A stretch of DNA of 64,000 nucleotides, from assembly GCA_921293015.1 (NCBI GenBank), contig OV121094.1, forward strand, positions 2,656,764-2,720,763, in the 5' to 3' direction. The position numbers and the translations under genes are program-made. This DNA is from Phorcus lineatus. Its lineage: Eukaryota > Mollusca > Gastropoda > Trochida > Trochidae. Positions 22,518 through 34,470 of this stretch are shown one piece after another. Positions within the stretch are counted from its first letter, which is position 1. Each line of letters starts with the position of its first letter. Under the pieces are notes generated by a model that saw nothing but the letters and a program-made list of their open reading frames with translations, ran no database searches and was not told where the DNA came from.

Positions 22518-23685
22518 GCTTGTGTGGAGTCGTTGTAACAGCAGCGCAAGTGAACGATAGGATGGCCTACCTTAAGTGTTTAAATACCCAAGGATTCATA
22601 CTGTTGCAGGAAATTACAGACTCTCCACGCGTAAAACATGCCTTTTCACAAACGTGCAGCACGTCATTTACTATTAATGCAAGTTTCTCCAGGAAAACCC
22701 GTTTTTGTGTTCAATATGACTTATTCATGAACAGATTTACATTTTGTAGACTTACGAAATTATGTTTAACGAGTAAAGTACTCAAGTTTCGGCCTGTGTT
22801 TCGTCAATATCTTGTGTATCGGTGTTTGTAGATGTTTGTAGATGCCTGATAAGAAAAACGCCAATTCCAATTCGTTATTTCAATCTAATTATTAACTCAC
22901 GTTTATTGAATTACATTAATGTATTTATTAATGGATCTGTGTCACGTTTTGTGGGAAATGTGTTTCTTAAAAATGCAAAATACATTAACTTCTGAGGGTC
23001 AAACACCTCATTACTCAACCTGATTATTCGTGGTCGTAGAAAAAGGTCTCAAGCGAAAACTTCTGGCGGCCATTTAAGTGTGAGCACCTTTTATTCGTTT
23101 AAGGTATGGGAAGGGCGTATAGCAGACATGGCAGACTCGAGCGATCAAAACCGCATATAATGCATTAAAAGCTCGCTTACAAGGTATATATCACATTATA
23201 TTTCATTTGAATAGTCACGCTACGAAATCGGAATACATAGGGATTGCGATAAAGTTGTATTTGTCGTGCATAGTACGTATTCGAGTGTTTAATTCGTATT
23301 TTATCAGTTTGAAACCGATGTTTTAGTGAGGCAGGATTTTGGCGTACTCACAAGAAAACATACTTTTTTCGATTTCAAAACAGTGTAGCTCTGTCAAAAG
23401 TCAACCGATTTTGATTGTTTTACATTCTATCGAAAGGGAATTTATCAGGCTTCATGTGTGTATATTGTTATATTAATCTTTATTGAATTTCCAACTTGAT
23501 TTCTTCCCGGAACAAAACGGGGGGTCTGAGGGCGTTATATCCCTTTAGTATTTATATAGTAGAGATACACTTTTTTTCTTCATTATATATTACTATTATT
23601 ATTTTCGGCGATACACGCCCCTGTGTTGCAGACGAATTCGAAATTTGTACCGACATTATTGAAACCTATAACTTTGAAGAAATTT
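22518..23685. other. non-coding stretch
   Basis: No gene seen; the open frame at 22511-22831 overlaps the 5' flank of the Tc1 relic and shows no domain. Confidence 0.4.
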
Positions 23686-24398
23686 AGGAGATAAATCCAT
23701 TCTGGGTTTTATTGTTAGGTTGATTGTAGTTCACTTTTTATCCCTAAATTTAATTTCAAACTGAGCTCGCTTCTTACAGTAACGATAGAGATTCGTCAAA
23801 TGAACAAAAATCACGTTGTTCTTAAATTATTCAAAATGCTCCCCTTTCCATAGCGTCAAATTCACAAGTGACCATATTTCCTGGCACAATGTACTCAACC
23901 ATGAAATAAATAAAGCTTTCCTGTCCGTTCTTTCAAACAGTTCAGTTCGTTAGAACTTTGCACTTCTAGTGAACGACTTTTAGAGTACCGTCCCTTGATT
24001 GGGTCAGTTCTTGTCGGTCTTGTAGGGGTGACCTATGTATTTACGTTAAAATCGTAACTCCAACGGTATAGAAAATCTGTCTTCATGTTGATATTATCTT
24101 TAATGACCTAAAGATGAAATTCTTTTGGTGAATGTTTTGATATTTTTTTATTGGAATGTGCTCTTTGAAAATGTACCATAGTTTCGAAAGCAATTGGAAC
24201 CGGTCTGTACTTGTTCCACCCAATCACGATGATGTTGCGCAAGGCAAATTAATTCCTCATTATTTTTCTAATTAGTCATGTTAGAATGGATATACATCCA
24301 TTACCCCTAAACTTAAATCGGTTTGAAATTAAATGTAGCGGTAAATAATGCACGAAATACAACCCCAAAATAAAAAAAACAGAATGGATTTATCTCCT
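23686..24398. mobile_element. 713-bp element with long imperfect TIRs
   Basis: AGGAGATAAATCCATTCTG (23686-23704) is the inverse of CAGAATGGATTTATCTCCT (24380-24398). A second matching block, ACATTTAATTTCAAAC-like, lies about 65-75 bp inside each end, so the TIR is long but eroded. There is no coding capacity. Confidence 0.7.
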
Positions 24399-26383
24399 TG
24401 GTGTTATATATTCCTATCCCACATGATGTGATACTTTGCTTGGCTTGTTGATGACATTGGATGGTAAATAGCTATTGTGTTTTAAACATCCTTTCTGAAG
24501 TTGCAGCAAAATGTTTTCTCCAGAAGATGACCTGGCTAGATGCAGACAGACGGATGTTTCATTGGTGTATCATTTGTGTTTGCAGATAGTTATTTAATTT
24601 GCTGATCTTATAAGGAGACAATTATGAGATTTTATATACGGACTATTGGCTCACTATTGCTTCAATCATCAAATTTCTAAATTAGCTATATCAATATCCA
24701 TATAAGAATATGAGTAGCTACCAGTTTATAAGACTAAATATACTATTACGTCCATATTTTAATGGCTTCATTTCATTTTTGAGAAAATAAGCAATACAAA
24801 GCGTTTTGTTCTCCTCCATGTTTCGATTTAACTTCTCTCCCTGAAAAAAAGTGAAAGCATCAATGTGCTGATGATTTTGTCAACATTTTAAACTATGTTA
24901 TGTATACATTTCGCTTGATTAAACTGTCAGCTTAAATTCAAGAAACAAGAAAAATTATCTTGACACGCCTTCATTATCTTACATTCAACTCCCAAGAACT
25001 TTGTTTGACCTGATGTCATCTCAGACATGCCCTTAATCCTACCCAAGCGGGAACCCTTCAATCAGTCACTGTTTGAAAGGTTTTCTTCCATCGGTAAATT
25101 CATAAGGTAAGTAATGATGTGAAATTAAATATTTCTTGGCTCCACATCCGCCTCAGTAAGCTCCAAGAGAAAACAGCATCACCAGTATTGCAGCGGTGCA
25201 AGGGAACTAATGACCTGACTCTGCCCATTAGCGAATATTTTCTTGTGACGAATCCTACGCAAGTCAATATCACTAATTCAGTTTCTTCCTGCTACTTAAC
25301 ATATGCAATCCTGGTTGTTTCCATAACCTATAAATGACCTTTTCTATCGATATAATCAATGAAAACAAAAGTTTTGTAATTACACCGCAAGAAGATTGTT
25401 TTCTACAAATTCTTACAAAGTTTCAGATCTAGTTTATACTTACATTAACATAAACTCCTGCAAAATAAAATACAGCGGAGAGAAAAGATTCTTTCTATTC
25501 TACGCGTGCAAAGATCGGGTGTAGATTCCTTCATGGGCATTTGAACTAACTAACATTAATGTTTGGAAATAGTATCTTAAATATTATACCATGAGACAGA
25601 AACTGTTTTAAGTCTAGTAGAAGTAGTACGCTTAACAAAATCTTGAAATCTTCGGTTCTTTTTAAACAAGTTTATCATACTGTGTGTTTTAGGCAATCTC
25701 ATTAAAATAAAATCTAATAACGCTTCACTACGTTACGCAAATTATAGATCTCACCAGGCTCCTTTACTCAAGCCGTCAGTAATCTCCAGGCCGTCCTTTC
25801 AAAAATACTATCAAACCGTGTAACTAACCACAATCTTTCTTGTTAGATACGATATGCTTTGTTTATTAAGACAATGTTCGATTGAATATGATTTCTCATA
25901 ACTTGCGAGTATCTAACTTATTATAAACGAAATATATATTCCTCCGCAAAAGAAACAGCACTTTCTGAACGGGAGTCAGGAAAGATTATTAACATTATAA
26001 TGGCTGAAAAGATCGCATTCAAAGTATCTAAAAGCCTTGTTATCCTTTGGATTTCTTATACTTGTGGTCAATCAATATTCACTTATTTTGAAAATGATGC
26101 AAAACGGTAAAACTACAAAAAATTGAGCCACCTTTATAAATATAACGAATCGAAAAGAATCGCCACAATTAAAAATTTTTAGAAGGTGTTTTCATAAAAC
26201 AAGCCGATGAAGACACTAAAAACAACAGCATTTGATCTAGCAAGATAGCTGATATGCGATGAATTTGACCATCGTCAATGTCGTCTTTAAGCGACGTCAA
26301 AGACGTCAAGTGCATTAGGTTGATGTTTCGGTATGCACATATAAACCAAAGAAACCGCAAAGGTTCAATCGTTCGTCACAGAC
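24399..26383. other. AT-rich stretch, no gene seen
   Basis: Nothing recognised on either strand. Confidence 0.4.
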
Positions 26384-26560
26384 ATCCTTGAAAAAAACCT
26401 AAAGGATATGAAAAAGAGGTAGATAGGTAACTTCCATGAGTGATGAATAATGTTCAAATGAACGATGTGATTGAAAGTATTCAAAAGTGGGTTTTTTTAC
26501 CTAAAAAGTGAATTCAACAAAATGTCAACAATAAAGTTAACAAAATCTGTATCAAGTTTA
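26384..26560 (+). repeat. dispersed repeat, copy 1 (downstream of the GPCR gene)
   Basis: It shares CCTAAAGGATATGAAAAAGA, TAACTTCCATGAGTGATG, AATGTGATTRAAAGT-like and CAAAATCTGTATCAA blocks with 29519-29690, same orientation. No termini were identified. Confidence 0.8.
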
Positions 26561-27024
26561 ATTTATATCGTTTTATGTTGTTATAAAGCTAACAAGGCTC
26601 TCCACAACTCGAAGTTTGACAATAACATGTGTAACCTTCTCATATATACTGAATACTGAACCAAAAACAAAAACAAAATAAAAACAAAAAAAGAATACTG
26701 AACTAGCAATGATAAAATGTACAAACACATTCATTTTTGCGCTAACATTTTTTGTTTATGTATTAACTGTCATATATACCTGTCATAATCTCCAATCTAC
26801 AATTGTAACGACTTTAGAGTGTACATATCATTGACACTAGTGATGTGAAAATAGTTTCTTAGTGATTCAAAGTTTTGGGAACCGTTGGTCTAAAAGACTG
26901 CGTTTAGTTCAAACGTTCCTTGGTTCCATGAAAGTCACTCCAATTTGGGATAAGGTGTTGGCGGGTTTATAATTCATTTCTTCAGATTCAATTCATTTTA
27001 ATCTACGACAAAATAAATAGCACA
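26561..27024. other. region beyond the GPCR 3' end
   Basis: No gene seen. Confidence 0.4.
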
Positions 27025-27030
27025 TTTATT
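27025..27030 (-). terminator. candidate poly(A) signal of the GPCR gene
   Basis: AATAAA on the minus strand, about 330 nt beyond the stop codon at 27357. It is the first exact hexamer I noticed downstream in this AT-rich DNA; a 3' UTR of this size is plausible but unproven. Confidence 0.4.
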
Positions 27031-27356
27031 CCTTTGTGGCTTAATACTGACATGGATCAACTTAATGAAAGCAAGAATTCGTGGTGAAAAAAAAACCAGA
27101 AAGCCTGTCTCAAGTACCCCCGATCACAGCCATTGCCCTTTTTAGTATTCACCCGTCCGTCTGCGACAAACCATCGTAATATCATAGATGTCCATTCAGA
27201 CATACCAAGATAATGTTCATATACATGCGTTTTGTGGTCTGACGTTATTGATAATCCCAATATCCTTAATCTTGGTAAAGCACAATTTTCTCTTTTAAAT
27301 GAGCACAATCGTAGAAATATAGACTCACACTCACTCTCTTCAACACTAAACGTATC

Positions 27357-28651
27357 CTAGATGTCTATGCATGTAGTTCTTTCGAACAGGTCATTCGAAA
27401 TCGAATGAGTCCGCACGAGTGACCTTGATCGTCTTGACCCGGAAGTTACAAATTTTAATGGATGTTTCGAGGACTGTGGAAGCACGGACCGCAAACTTCC
27501 GTTAGGGGAAATGTCATCGTTACTCAACCAGCGTTTGAGTTTCTTCTGTGGTAGAGAGTGAGGGTGAAGCACCACCCCCTCTGACGCGCTTTGTTTCAGC
27601 TTCCTGTTCCATTTGGTCAAATTGTGACGCTCCAACGTGTTGGTATGAGATCTCGTGCTCTCATCGTCATTTTCCGAGACCTCCTGGATCGTCATCATGT
27701 CCAGTGTCCTGCAGCCCTGCCGGAGACTGTTGATTAAATTCCTGTTGGACGGAAGTGCTGCAGCGGAAGTGGCACGACTGGAGGAAAAGTTAGTTGTCAA
27801 GGTAGACGAACGGTAGTCCTCGTTGTCCATTAGAACTGACTCTCGTCCTGTGATTCGATGGCTTGCACGGGAGAAATATTTCAATATCTCATTACGGGTT
27901 AATCTGTTCATATAGCCGTAGATAAGGGGATTCACTGGGCATGACAGGAAGGCGAGTGAGATGGCTGTCATGTCTGACGTCCCGGAAGTACTTGAGCCAA
28001 AAGCTTTAGATAATCCTGCCACGATATAGCAGGTCCATGAAGCCAAATACGATCCATATATAATCAGAATGGTTTTAACAGCTTTACATTCTGTCTTCTT
28101 AGCCCGGAGTCCAGCTGACCTTACAAACACATCGTCTCCATCCAGCGGCGCAATAACGGTAATATCCTGAGCGGCGCTGGTACTAGCAATAGCAGGATAA
28201 ACACGATTAGCAGATTTAGCATGCTTTATGGCAGCTTTGAAAATGCTGATATAGCAAAACGTTTGGACGATAAATGGTAGCAGGAACGTAGCAAGTATAA
28301 CAAACACACTGTACTTGCTCTGAGATTCGAATGTCAATGTGCACACGAACTGAGAACGATGGTACGTGAACTCCCCGTATGTAAACAATGGTGGCATCCC
28401 TATGGCAACGCCGAGAAGCCATGTAATGGCTATGAGGATGTTTCCAAGTCGAGGAGAGAAGACGTAGGGATAGCGAAGGGAATTGACGATGGAGTAGTGA
28501 CGGTCCACGGCGATGATGAGAAGCGAGTACTGGAGGCAGACCACAAACATTGTCAACAGATAGGCCTGGGCTCGACACCAGATGTCGCTCAACACCCACT
28601 TCCGGCTGATCAACGACAGTATCAAAAACGGCATGATGAGGATGGACATTC
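27357..28651 (-). CDS. orphan class A GPCR, GPR161-like; second coding exon (TM2 to C-terminus)
   Basis: The exon starts after a good acceptor (TCTATTGCCCTTTCAG then GAATG) at 28651 and ends at TAG (27357-27359). Joined in phase 1 to 31839-32067 it gives 507 residues. Seven membrane helices are readable. Landmarks: Cys102 (start of TM3) and Cys180 (ECL2) for the disulfide; DRH (126-128) in place of DRY; Trp154; Pro202 in TM5; SWTCY (281-285), lacking the usual TM6 proline; and NPLIY (317-321). A serine-rich tail of about 180 residues follows. There is no Asp in the TM3 amine-binding position (Leu109). RRKW/WC spacing, DRxY, the short ICL3 and PLIYGxxN resemble GPR161, a ciliary receptor that restrains Hedgehog signalling through Gs/PKA. 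I infer membership or a close paralogue. Arg-rich Ser sites in the tail (KRWLS, VRTHS) could be PKA-type targets. Confidence 0.85.
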
Positions 28652-29518
28652 CTGAAAGGGCAATAGACATACATGGTTACAGTTCATTGATTACGGGAAC
28701 AATCCAGAACACCTATGTATATAAATGATCTATTTAAAAACTACACGGTAAGAGAGATTTGGAATGTACAAAATTAATAAGATATATCGCTAATTTAGAG
28801 CTGTTTGAAAGGACATTCATGACTTAAGAAGAATGACGATCTGGGATTCACGATAGCTGCTTAAAATAACAGCAAATTAAAAACCCTAAACTACAATTGT
28901 AATTCTTTTCGATAAGATAACAACTTACAGATTCGTGTTCATCGAAGTAATTTTTTAAGCTGCAGTTAGACAGTACCAAACCTACTGACAACAAAACGTA
29001 CCAATTATACCCATGACATGAAATTCCATTCTAGAGCATTTGATCACCTTGCCATTTTTGGATATGATTGAAAATATAAAAAAATTGGATGTACAAAGTT
29101 TTACACAACCTCTTGGGCAATTCCGCTTTAAATGACGAAATATATAAAGCTAGAGTTAGATGAAGATTATTGGCGATGATAAATGGAGATAAACATTGAC
29201 ATACTGTGGAACAACCTGGAACAATGACCTCCATCATCGTACCAAAGGAACCAAACCATTACTATCTTTTAATATTTAAAGACGTGCGTGACAAATCCAC
29301 CCAGAAATGATTCTATTGATAAATGAAATACCCAAACAAAAGATTTACATAACGTTCACATCGGAAAAGAAAGGAATTTACTCCTCTTAATTCAAATTAA
29401 TTACAATAAATAAATTTTAGAGTAAGATATTTCACAATCGCTAAAAGGCACTAAATTTTTTCACGAACACAGTTTCACATACTAGTATATTGTATCTTTT
29501 TATCGAAAGTGTCACAGG

Positions 29519-29690
29519 CAACCTTGAATGAACCTAAAGGATTTGAAAAAGAGGTTGATAAGTAACTTCCATGAGTGATGTTTAATTTTTAAATGGACAA
29601 TGTGATTAAAAGTAGGGTTTTTTTTAACTAAACCTGAATTTATCAAAATGTCATTACAATACAGTTAGCAAAATCTGTATCAATTTTAAG
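29519..29690 (+). repeat. dispersed repeat, copy 2 (in the GPCR intron)
   Basis: Partner of 26384-26560, same orientation, about 3.13 kb away, so the two copies bracket the main GPCR exon. Confidence 0.8.
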
Positions 29691-29823
29691 ATTTTAATAT
29701 CATTTCATGATGACTAGCTATTTATTGCTGCGCTCAGATGTTTTCTGTGAGTTGAGCACATCATCATTGTCTGAAAAAATAGAACCGATGATTTGAGATC
29801 ATAACGTCTTTTTGTGAGATGAC

Positions 29824-29852
29824 GGGGGGGGGGGGGGGGGGGGGGGGGGGGG
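29824..29852. repeat. G29 homopolymer
   Basis: An uninterrupted run of 29 G on the plus strand (C-run in the GPCR transcript). The length is probably imprecise because of sequencing. Confidence 0.9.
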
Positions 29853-31304
29853 TGTAAACCTATACCACAATCAGGGGCATAGTAGTATTATCTTCTTAGA
29901 TTTTTTGGTTCTAATAATATATACGTCCATGATAAATTTCATTTGTGTATTTTACATTCCAGTATCATAACGAAATTATCTGCGGGATGAATACTTGATT
30001 ACATTCATATTCATATATCAGAATCATTATTACTGGGAATATACAGAAATAACAACGCATTGAAATCGGAATATGTTTAACGAATAAATATACCTGTTTA
30101 CGAAATTACACAGTTTCAAACGAGTTACGTATAGAGGAAACGCCCATCGCTGCTGTATATAAAATTGAGAGTTTTTCAGAATCCACAATGTCAAGACCTT
30201 ATCGAACGCAAAGGTTCAGATGCAGCGCAACGTTAATACACAGTAACACAGATTCATCATGTTAAATACAGCAAAAAGCCACTCGGTTGATGGAAGATTT
30301 CTGTTCTTTTATCCCCATAACAAGCAGTTATTCAGCTAAGAGGATTAGGGCCGTTGCTCTTGCATGTTGCATAATGATATCATCAGACATGAAAACGTGA
30401 ACACGGAGATCAAACGCATGGCAGAGATTGATCCATCAAACAGCCAGTTAATGCACAGCTGTATACTTATATAAGTACCTGCGGACATGTTGAACACGAT
30501 GTGCATTTCTGCAATCTGTATCATTATGCTTGTATGCAAAACTGTCATCATTTTTTCCCCAACAATCGCGCTCGTTATTGTTATCATTAACAATAGCGAA
30601 AAACAGATCATTATCAATATTATTATCTGAGCTCAAAAGCTGTTGATTTACTGAATATCGTAATCAGTATGAATGTCCGTAATAATACTAAGAAAGTAGC
30701 TTGATTGACCCCCGGAACTGTCCTTAAAGGCACTAATGCACCTATTCTTGTGCTCTATATAGCTATTTTAGAGTATTTGAGGGCATATGCACCCACTTTA
30801 TCTTTCCATTGATGAAGTAAAATACTACTTATTTATTAACAATTAACATGCAATCAATAATAAATAGTTTGAGACGCCGGAAGTCATGAAGGAATGAAAA
30901 TCTTAAGTGACGATTGTGCACAATTCAGAAATAAGGATTGTTGAACTAAGAATACGTTTAGCTATTATACATACCTTAACCTATCAACTCTGGACAAAGG
31001 ATGAATAATTCATGTCACCTCACCCAATTCTCACAGTAAAAGTATTGTTGTCCTAATCATAGCGGCTGCCGTTTTTGCTATTCAGAACGTGTGCAAACGT
31101 TTACAGTAAATAATTACAGTACAATTAAATCATTTAAAAAGTTAGAAACAATTGCAAAATAACAGGATTAATGACTCTTATTTATAACAAAATAAGTGTT
31201 GTAACCCAATAAGAAATCAAAACTAATTTTAAAAACGTATTCTATATATAAACATGCTTAAAAAGTATGGAGAAAAAGCAACTATCTATCTTTAAAAACA
31301 GCGT

Positions 31305-31387
31305 CATTCTGTCTCAGGGTAAGACGTATAGCTGACGCTCCAAGAAGAGTGGAGCATCAGCTATACGTCTTACCCTGAGACAGGATG
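31305..31387. mobile_element. 83-bp foldback element with 9-bp target-site duplication
   Basis: Arms 31305-31342 and 31350-31387 (38 nt) are inverse copies except for two positions, around a 7-nt loop. AAACAGCGT occurs immediately outside both ends (31296-31304 and 31388-31396), a 9-bp TSD that fixes the borders. In the GPCR transcript sense both mismatches become G-U pairs, so the RNA hairpin is fully paired. A 9-bp TSD fits Mutator-like or Merlin-like elements. Confidence 0.85.
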
Positions 31388-31838
31388 AAACAGCGTAAAC
31401 TTTGCTGCAATCACATTTTGATTCACAATTATCATTTTCGTTTTAATTGTTTTACTCTTGCTTGGCGGAATCTGCTTTTGCACTTTAAACCATTTGATAA
31501 AATCTGAAAATTAGTTCCTAAAATTTACTTTTCATATAACAGGCACTTTCTAAGTATTCAGTTTCTTACAACATCTCCACATAAAGCAGTTCGAATTGAA
31601 TAATGAAGGATATTTGGGAATCATACGAGTTTGAACCTCGGTATGTTTAATCGAATTTTGAAATATGGATTCTATATGAGATTTTTTAGCCCTTGGTTAA
31701 AAGGTGCGAATCGGCTTCCAACGATTACGTTACAAAGCAACACGCAAGCACATGATGTAATCAGTGCATTCTATTTTTGATATTCTGGCAGTTCGGCCAA
31801 AAGATTAAAATTACAAAAATAGATGAAGATCCACTCAC

Positions 31839-32067
31839 CAAGTTCACAGCACGTGAGGTTCAGAACGAGGCTGTTTGACACTGTAAGGAGATTAGGCCGT
31901 TTGTAGAAGACGACACAGATGGTACCGTTACATAGGAGGGATAGCACAAAGACGATGCTGAAGTAGACAAGCGCTGCACTGAGCCCAACTGTGTTTAGGG
32001 ACAATCCTGTGACGTCATCGCTCGAATCGTTTGTTGTAGCGTCAGTGCTCTCTGACGTGTCTGTCAT
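31839..32067 (-). CDS. orphan class A GPCR, GPR161-like; first coding exon (N-terminus to TM2)
   Basis: It begins at ATG 32067-32065, with A at -3, and runs 76 codons plus one base to a strong donor (CTTG|GTGAGT). The extracellular N-terminus is about 29 residues, acidic and Ser/Thr-rich, without a signal peptide. TM1 is about residues 30-55 with the CNG motif at 46-48, then FYKRPNLLTVSNSLVLN leads into TM2. At the position of the conserved TM2 aspartate (the sodium site, D2.50) there is Glu75 in NLTCCEL. The exon ends within TM2 and the split codon is Gly77. GPR161-type receptors have the equivalent LLTLSN stretch. A four-codon upstream ORF overlaps the start as ATGA. Confidence 0.82.
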
Positions 32068-32084
32068 GCTGTCACCATGGATAC
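32064..32084 (-). promoter_or_regulatory. 5' leader with 4-codon uORF, after a candidate splice acceptor
   Basis: In transcript sense, TTTCACTCACAG ending at 32085 looks like an acceptor, which would start this exon at 32084. ATG GTG ACA GCA TGA (32078-32064) is a four-codon uORF whose stop overlaps the receptor start codon (ATGA). Its own start context is weak (T at -3) and the main start has A at -3. Confidence 0.5.
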
Positions 32085-32782
32085 CTGTGAGTGAAACAAG
32101 GCAATCTTTGGTGGTGCCATTTTATATCAAACGAGCTTTGTTGTCTTCAAATGTGCGCCTATGAGTATATCAAATATCAACTTACATTGATTTAAAAAAT
32201 ACAGATTTATGAATCTTGCCAAATATATTTTTGCACTTATTCCGAAGACACAAAACTGAGCTTCAATTTCTCAACCGTAATCCTTCTTCGATGAAAACAA
32301 CGGTCTCCTAAACACAAACATATCATTAATGTCTTGAGCATAAGGATCTTAATCTTCTGTAGTTACAGCAATGTGATATCACAGCACTGAAGCACCATTA
32401 TTGCTGTCACGTACATTGTAAACCGTGTACAGATATAAATGCTTCCCGTGAAAACGCTGGTACATCTTCAGAGATATATTTGAACTGCATGTAAAACAAT
32501 AAATATACATATATACATGTGAGGGTACATAGTAAATAAATATAATCTACTGATTAGCATAATTTGCAATATATCATTGTACATTGTACGTATATACGTA
32601 TATTTGTACGTATATTTTGTTATGAAAACGCTTGTAATGCAATGTTAACGATCATATCGTTTCATCCCTGATGAGTCAATACTATTGAAGAAATACTAGT
32701 ATCGGATTTAAATGATCCTGCAAACAGCTTTGTGAAGTTTGTTATATTTGATCTATATGTGTGTGTATATTTGTGTGCGCGC

Positions 32783-32857
<75 letters not shown>

Positions 32858-33258
32858 CAGGCGGAGTAGTGTAAGTAATACATATTAAAAATCTTTCTAT
32901 GTAACCAGTGATACTGTTTTGATTCATTACAATATTTATTTTTAAAGAAGAAATAACGGTGTTTAATCAGTCTGCTACGATGAACAGTCGTACTTCTGTA
33001 TTAAGGCCCGCTATATGGAGGTGCTCCCCTGATACAAGTCCGACTATCTCGTAAAGGCTGTAGGAATGAGGACGTGTATAATTTTTTTACAAGACATTGT
33101 GACTTTTTACGATTTAAACTCTCAAAATATGGATAATATATGAGTACATTATTACAAATCATGTATGGTTGTTTAAATGTGTCTTAGTTTTCTAATAGTA
33201 ATAATAAAGTAGTACTTATATATAAAATTCATAATATCAATAATATATATTCTGTAAC
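32085..33258. other. upstream of the GPCR coding start
   Basis: Probably intron if the 37789 exon belongs to this gene. It holds a long (TA)n run (about 32787-32850) and no recognisable coding sequence. Confidence 0.4.
32787..32850. repeat. (TA)n microsatellite
   Basis: About 32 TA dinucleotides; the Ile/Tyr-repeat open frame over it is spurious. Confidence 0.95.
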
Positions 33259-34470
33259 ATTCTCTCCCAACAGAGGTAGCTCCGTCATAAATTTCTATAC
33301 AACCTCTGTCTGAATTCGAAGGTTTCTTGTGCACGAAATGTTGAACGCTGATTGGATGCAATCAAAGTTAGTTGTGCAATCAGCGACGCCGTTTCGAAAG
33401 TTATCATTCAAATCGCCTAAGTTATTTCTGTAAGCTTCCAAAAAGCTAAACTTTATCTGAATATGCACCTTTCACTTTGAGTTGTCTTTACAGAACACAA
33501 AGGCCTCATTTTCCGACTGTTTCATTGGACAAGCCTGTGTGATATCAAATATGTTATTCATGCATTCGTTGTTTTCATTGGTTGAAATATAGCAAGGTAG
33601 TTTAAGTTGCAATATTGTCCAGCTAGAGGAAAGTGCCGGAAGACCGAGAAACCTTCGTATTAAGACAGAGGTTGTATAGAAATTTATGACGGAGCTACCT
33701 CTGTTGGGAGAGAATGATTCTGTAATGAACCACGATATAACACAATGAACTGTAAATTGGACAAAATAATCCTTAAAAAAGGCCAAGAACATAGCGGTAT
33801 TTTATCCTTGGCTGGAAAATTCGAAATCTCGTAAACACGTGTAAATAACATTATAATCCCACACGTCAATTATGAGAATATCATAAATTCAAACTAAATT
33901 CCATTATGACACGCACGGTGCAAGGTCAGATGAGAAAAAAATAAAGATTCATCAGTTCAAATATCTTCATTATCTTCTGTAAAGACAACTCAAAGTGCAA
34001 GGTGCATATTCAGATAAAGTTTAGCTTTTGGGAAGCTTCCGGAAATAACTCAGGCAATTTGAATGATAACTTTTGAAACGGCGTCGCTGATTGCACAACT
34101 AACTTTGATTTCATCCAATCAGCGTTCTACATTTCGTGCACAAGAAACTTTCGAATTAAGACAAAGGTTGTATAGACATTTATGAGGGAGTTACCTCTGT
34201 TTGGAGAGAATGATTCTGTAATGAACCACGATGTAACACAATGAACTGTAAATTGGACAAAATAATCCTTAAAAAAGGCCAAGAACATAGCGGTATTTTT
34301 TCCTTGGCTGGAAAATTTGAAATCTTGTAAACACGTGTAAATAACATTATAATCCCACACGTCAATTATGAGAATATCATCAATTCAAACTAAATTCCAT
34401 TATGACACGCACGGTGCAAGGTTAGATGAGAAAAAAAATAAAGATTCGTCAGTTCAAATATCTTCATTAT
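33259..34470. repeat. compound inverted and direct repeat structure
   Basis: Arm A at 33259-33495 is inverted relative to 33975-34212 (about 237 bp, roughly 90% identical by eye). Block B at 33646-33973 is repeated directly at 34143-34470 (328 bp each, constant 497-bp offset, so almost no indels). A and B overlap at the palindromic core ACAGAGGT...ACCTCTGT, present three times here. B contains TAATGAACCACGATRTAACA and ATTATAATCCCACACGTCAA. No transposase frame; the short open frames are repeat shadows. Confidence 0.85.

Larger units (their letters stand above)
28652..31838 (-). other. 3,187-bp phase-1 intron of the GPCR gene
   Basis: Donor G|GTGAGT at 31838 and acceptor CAG at 28652 (transcript sense). 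It carries dispersed repeat copy 2 (29519-29690), a run of 29 G (29824-29852) and an 83-bp foldback element (31305-31387). The short open frames inside (e.g. 30345-30617) show nothing recognisable. Confidence 0.8.
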
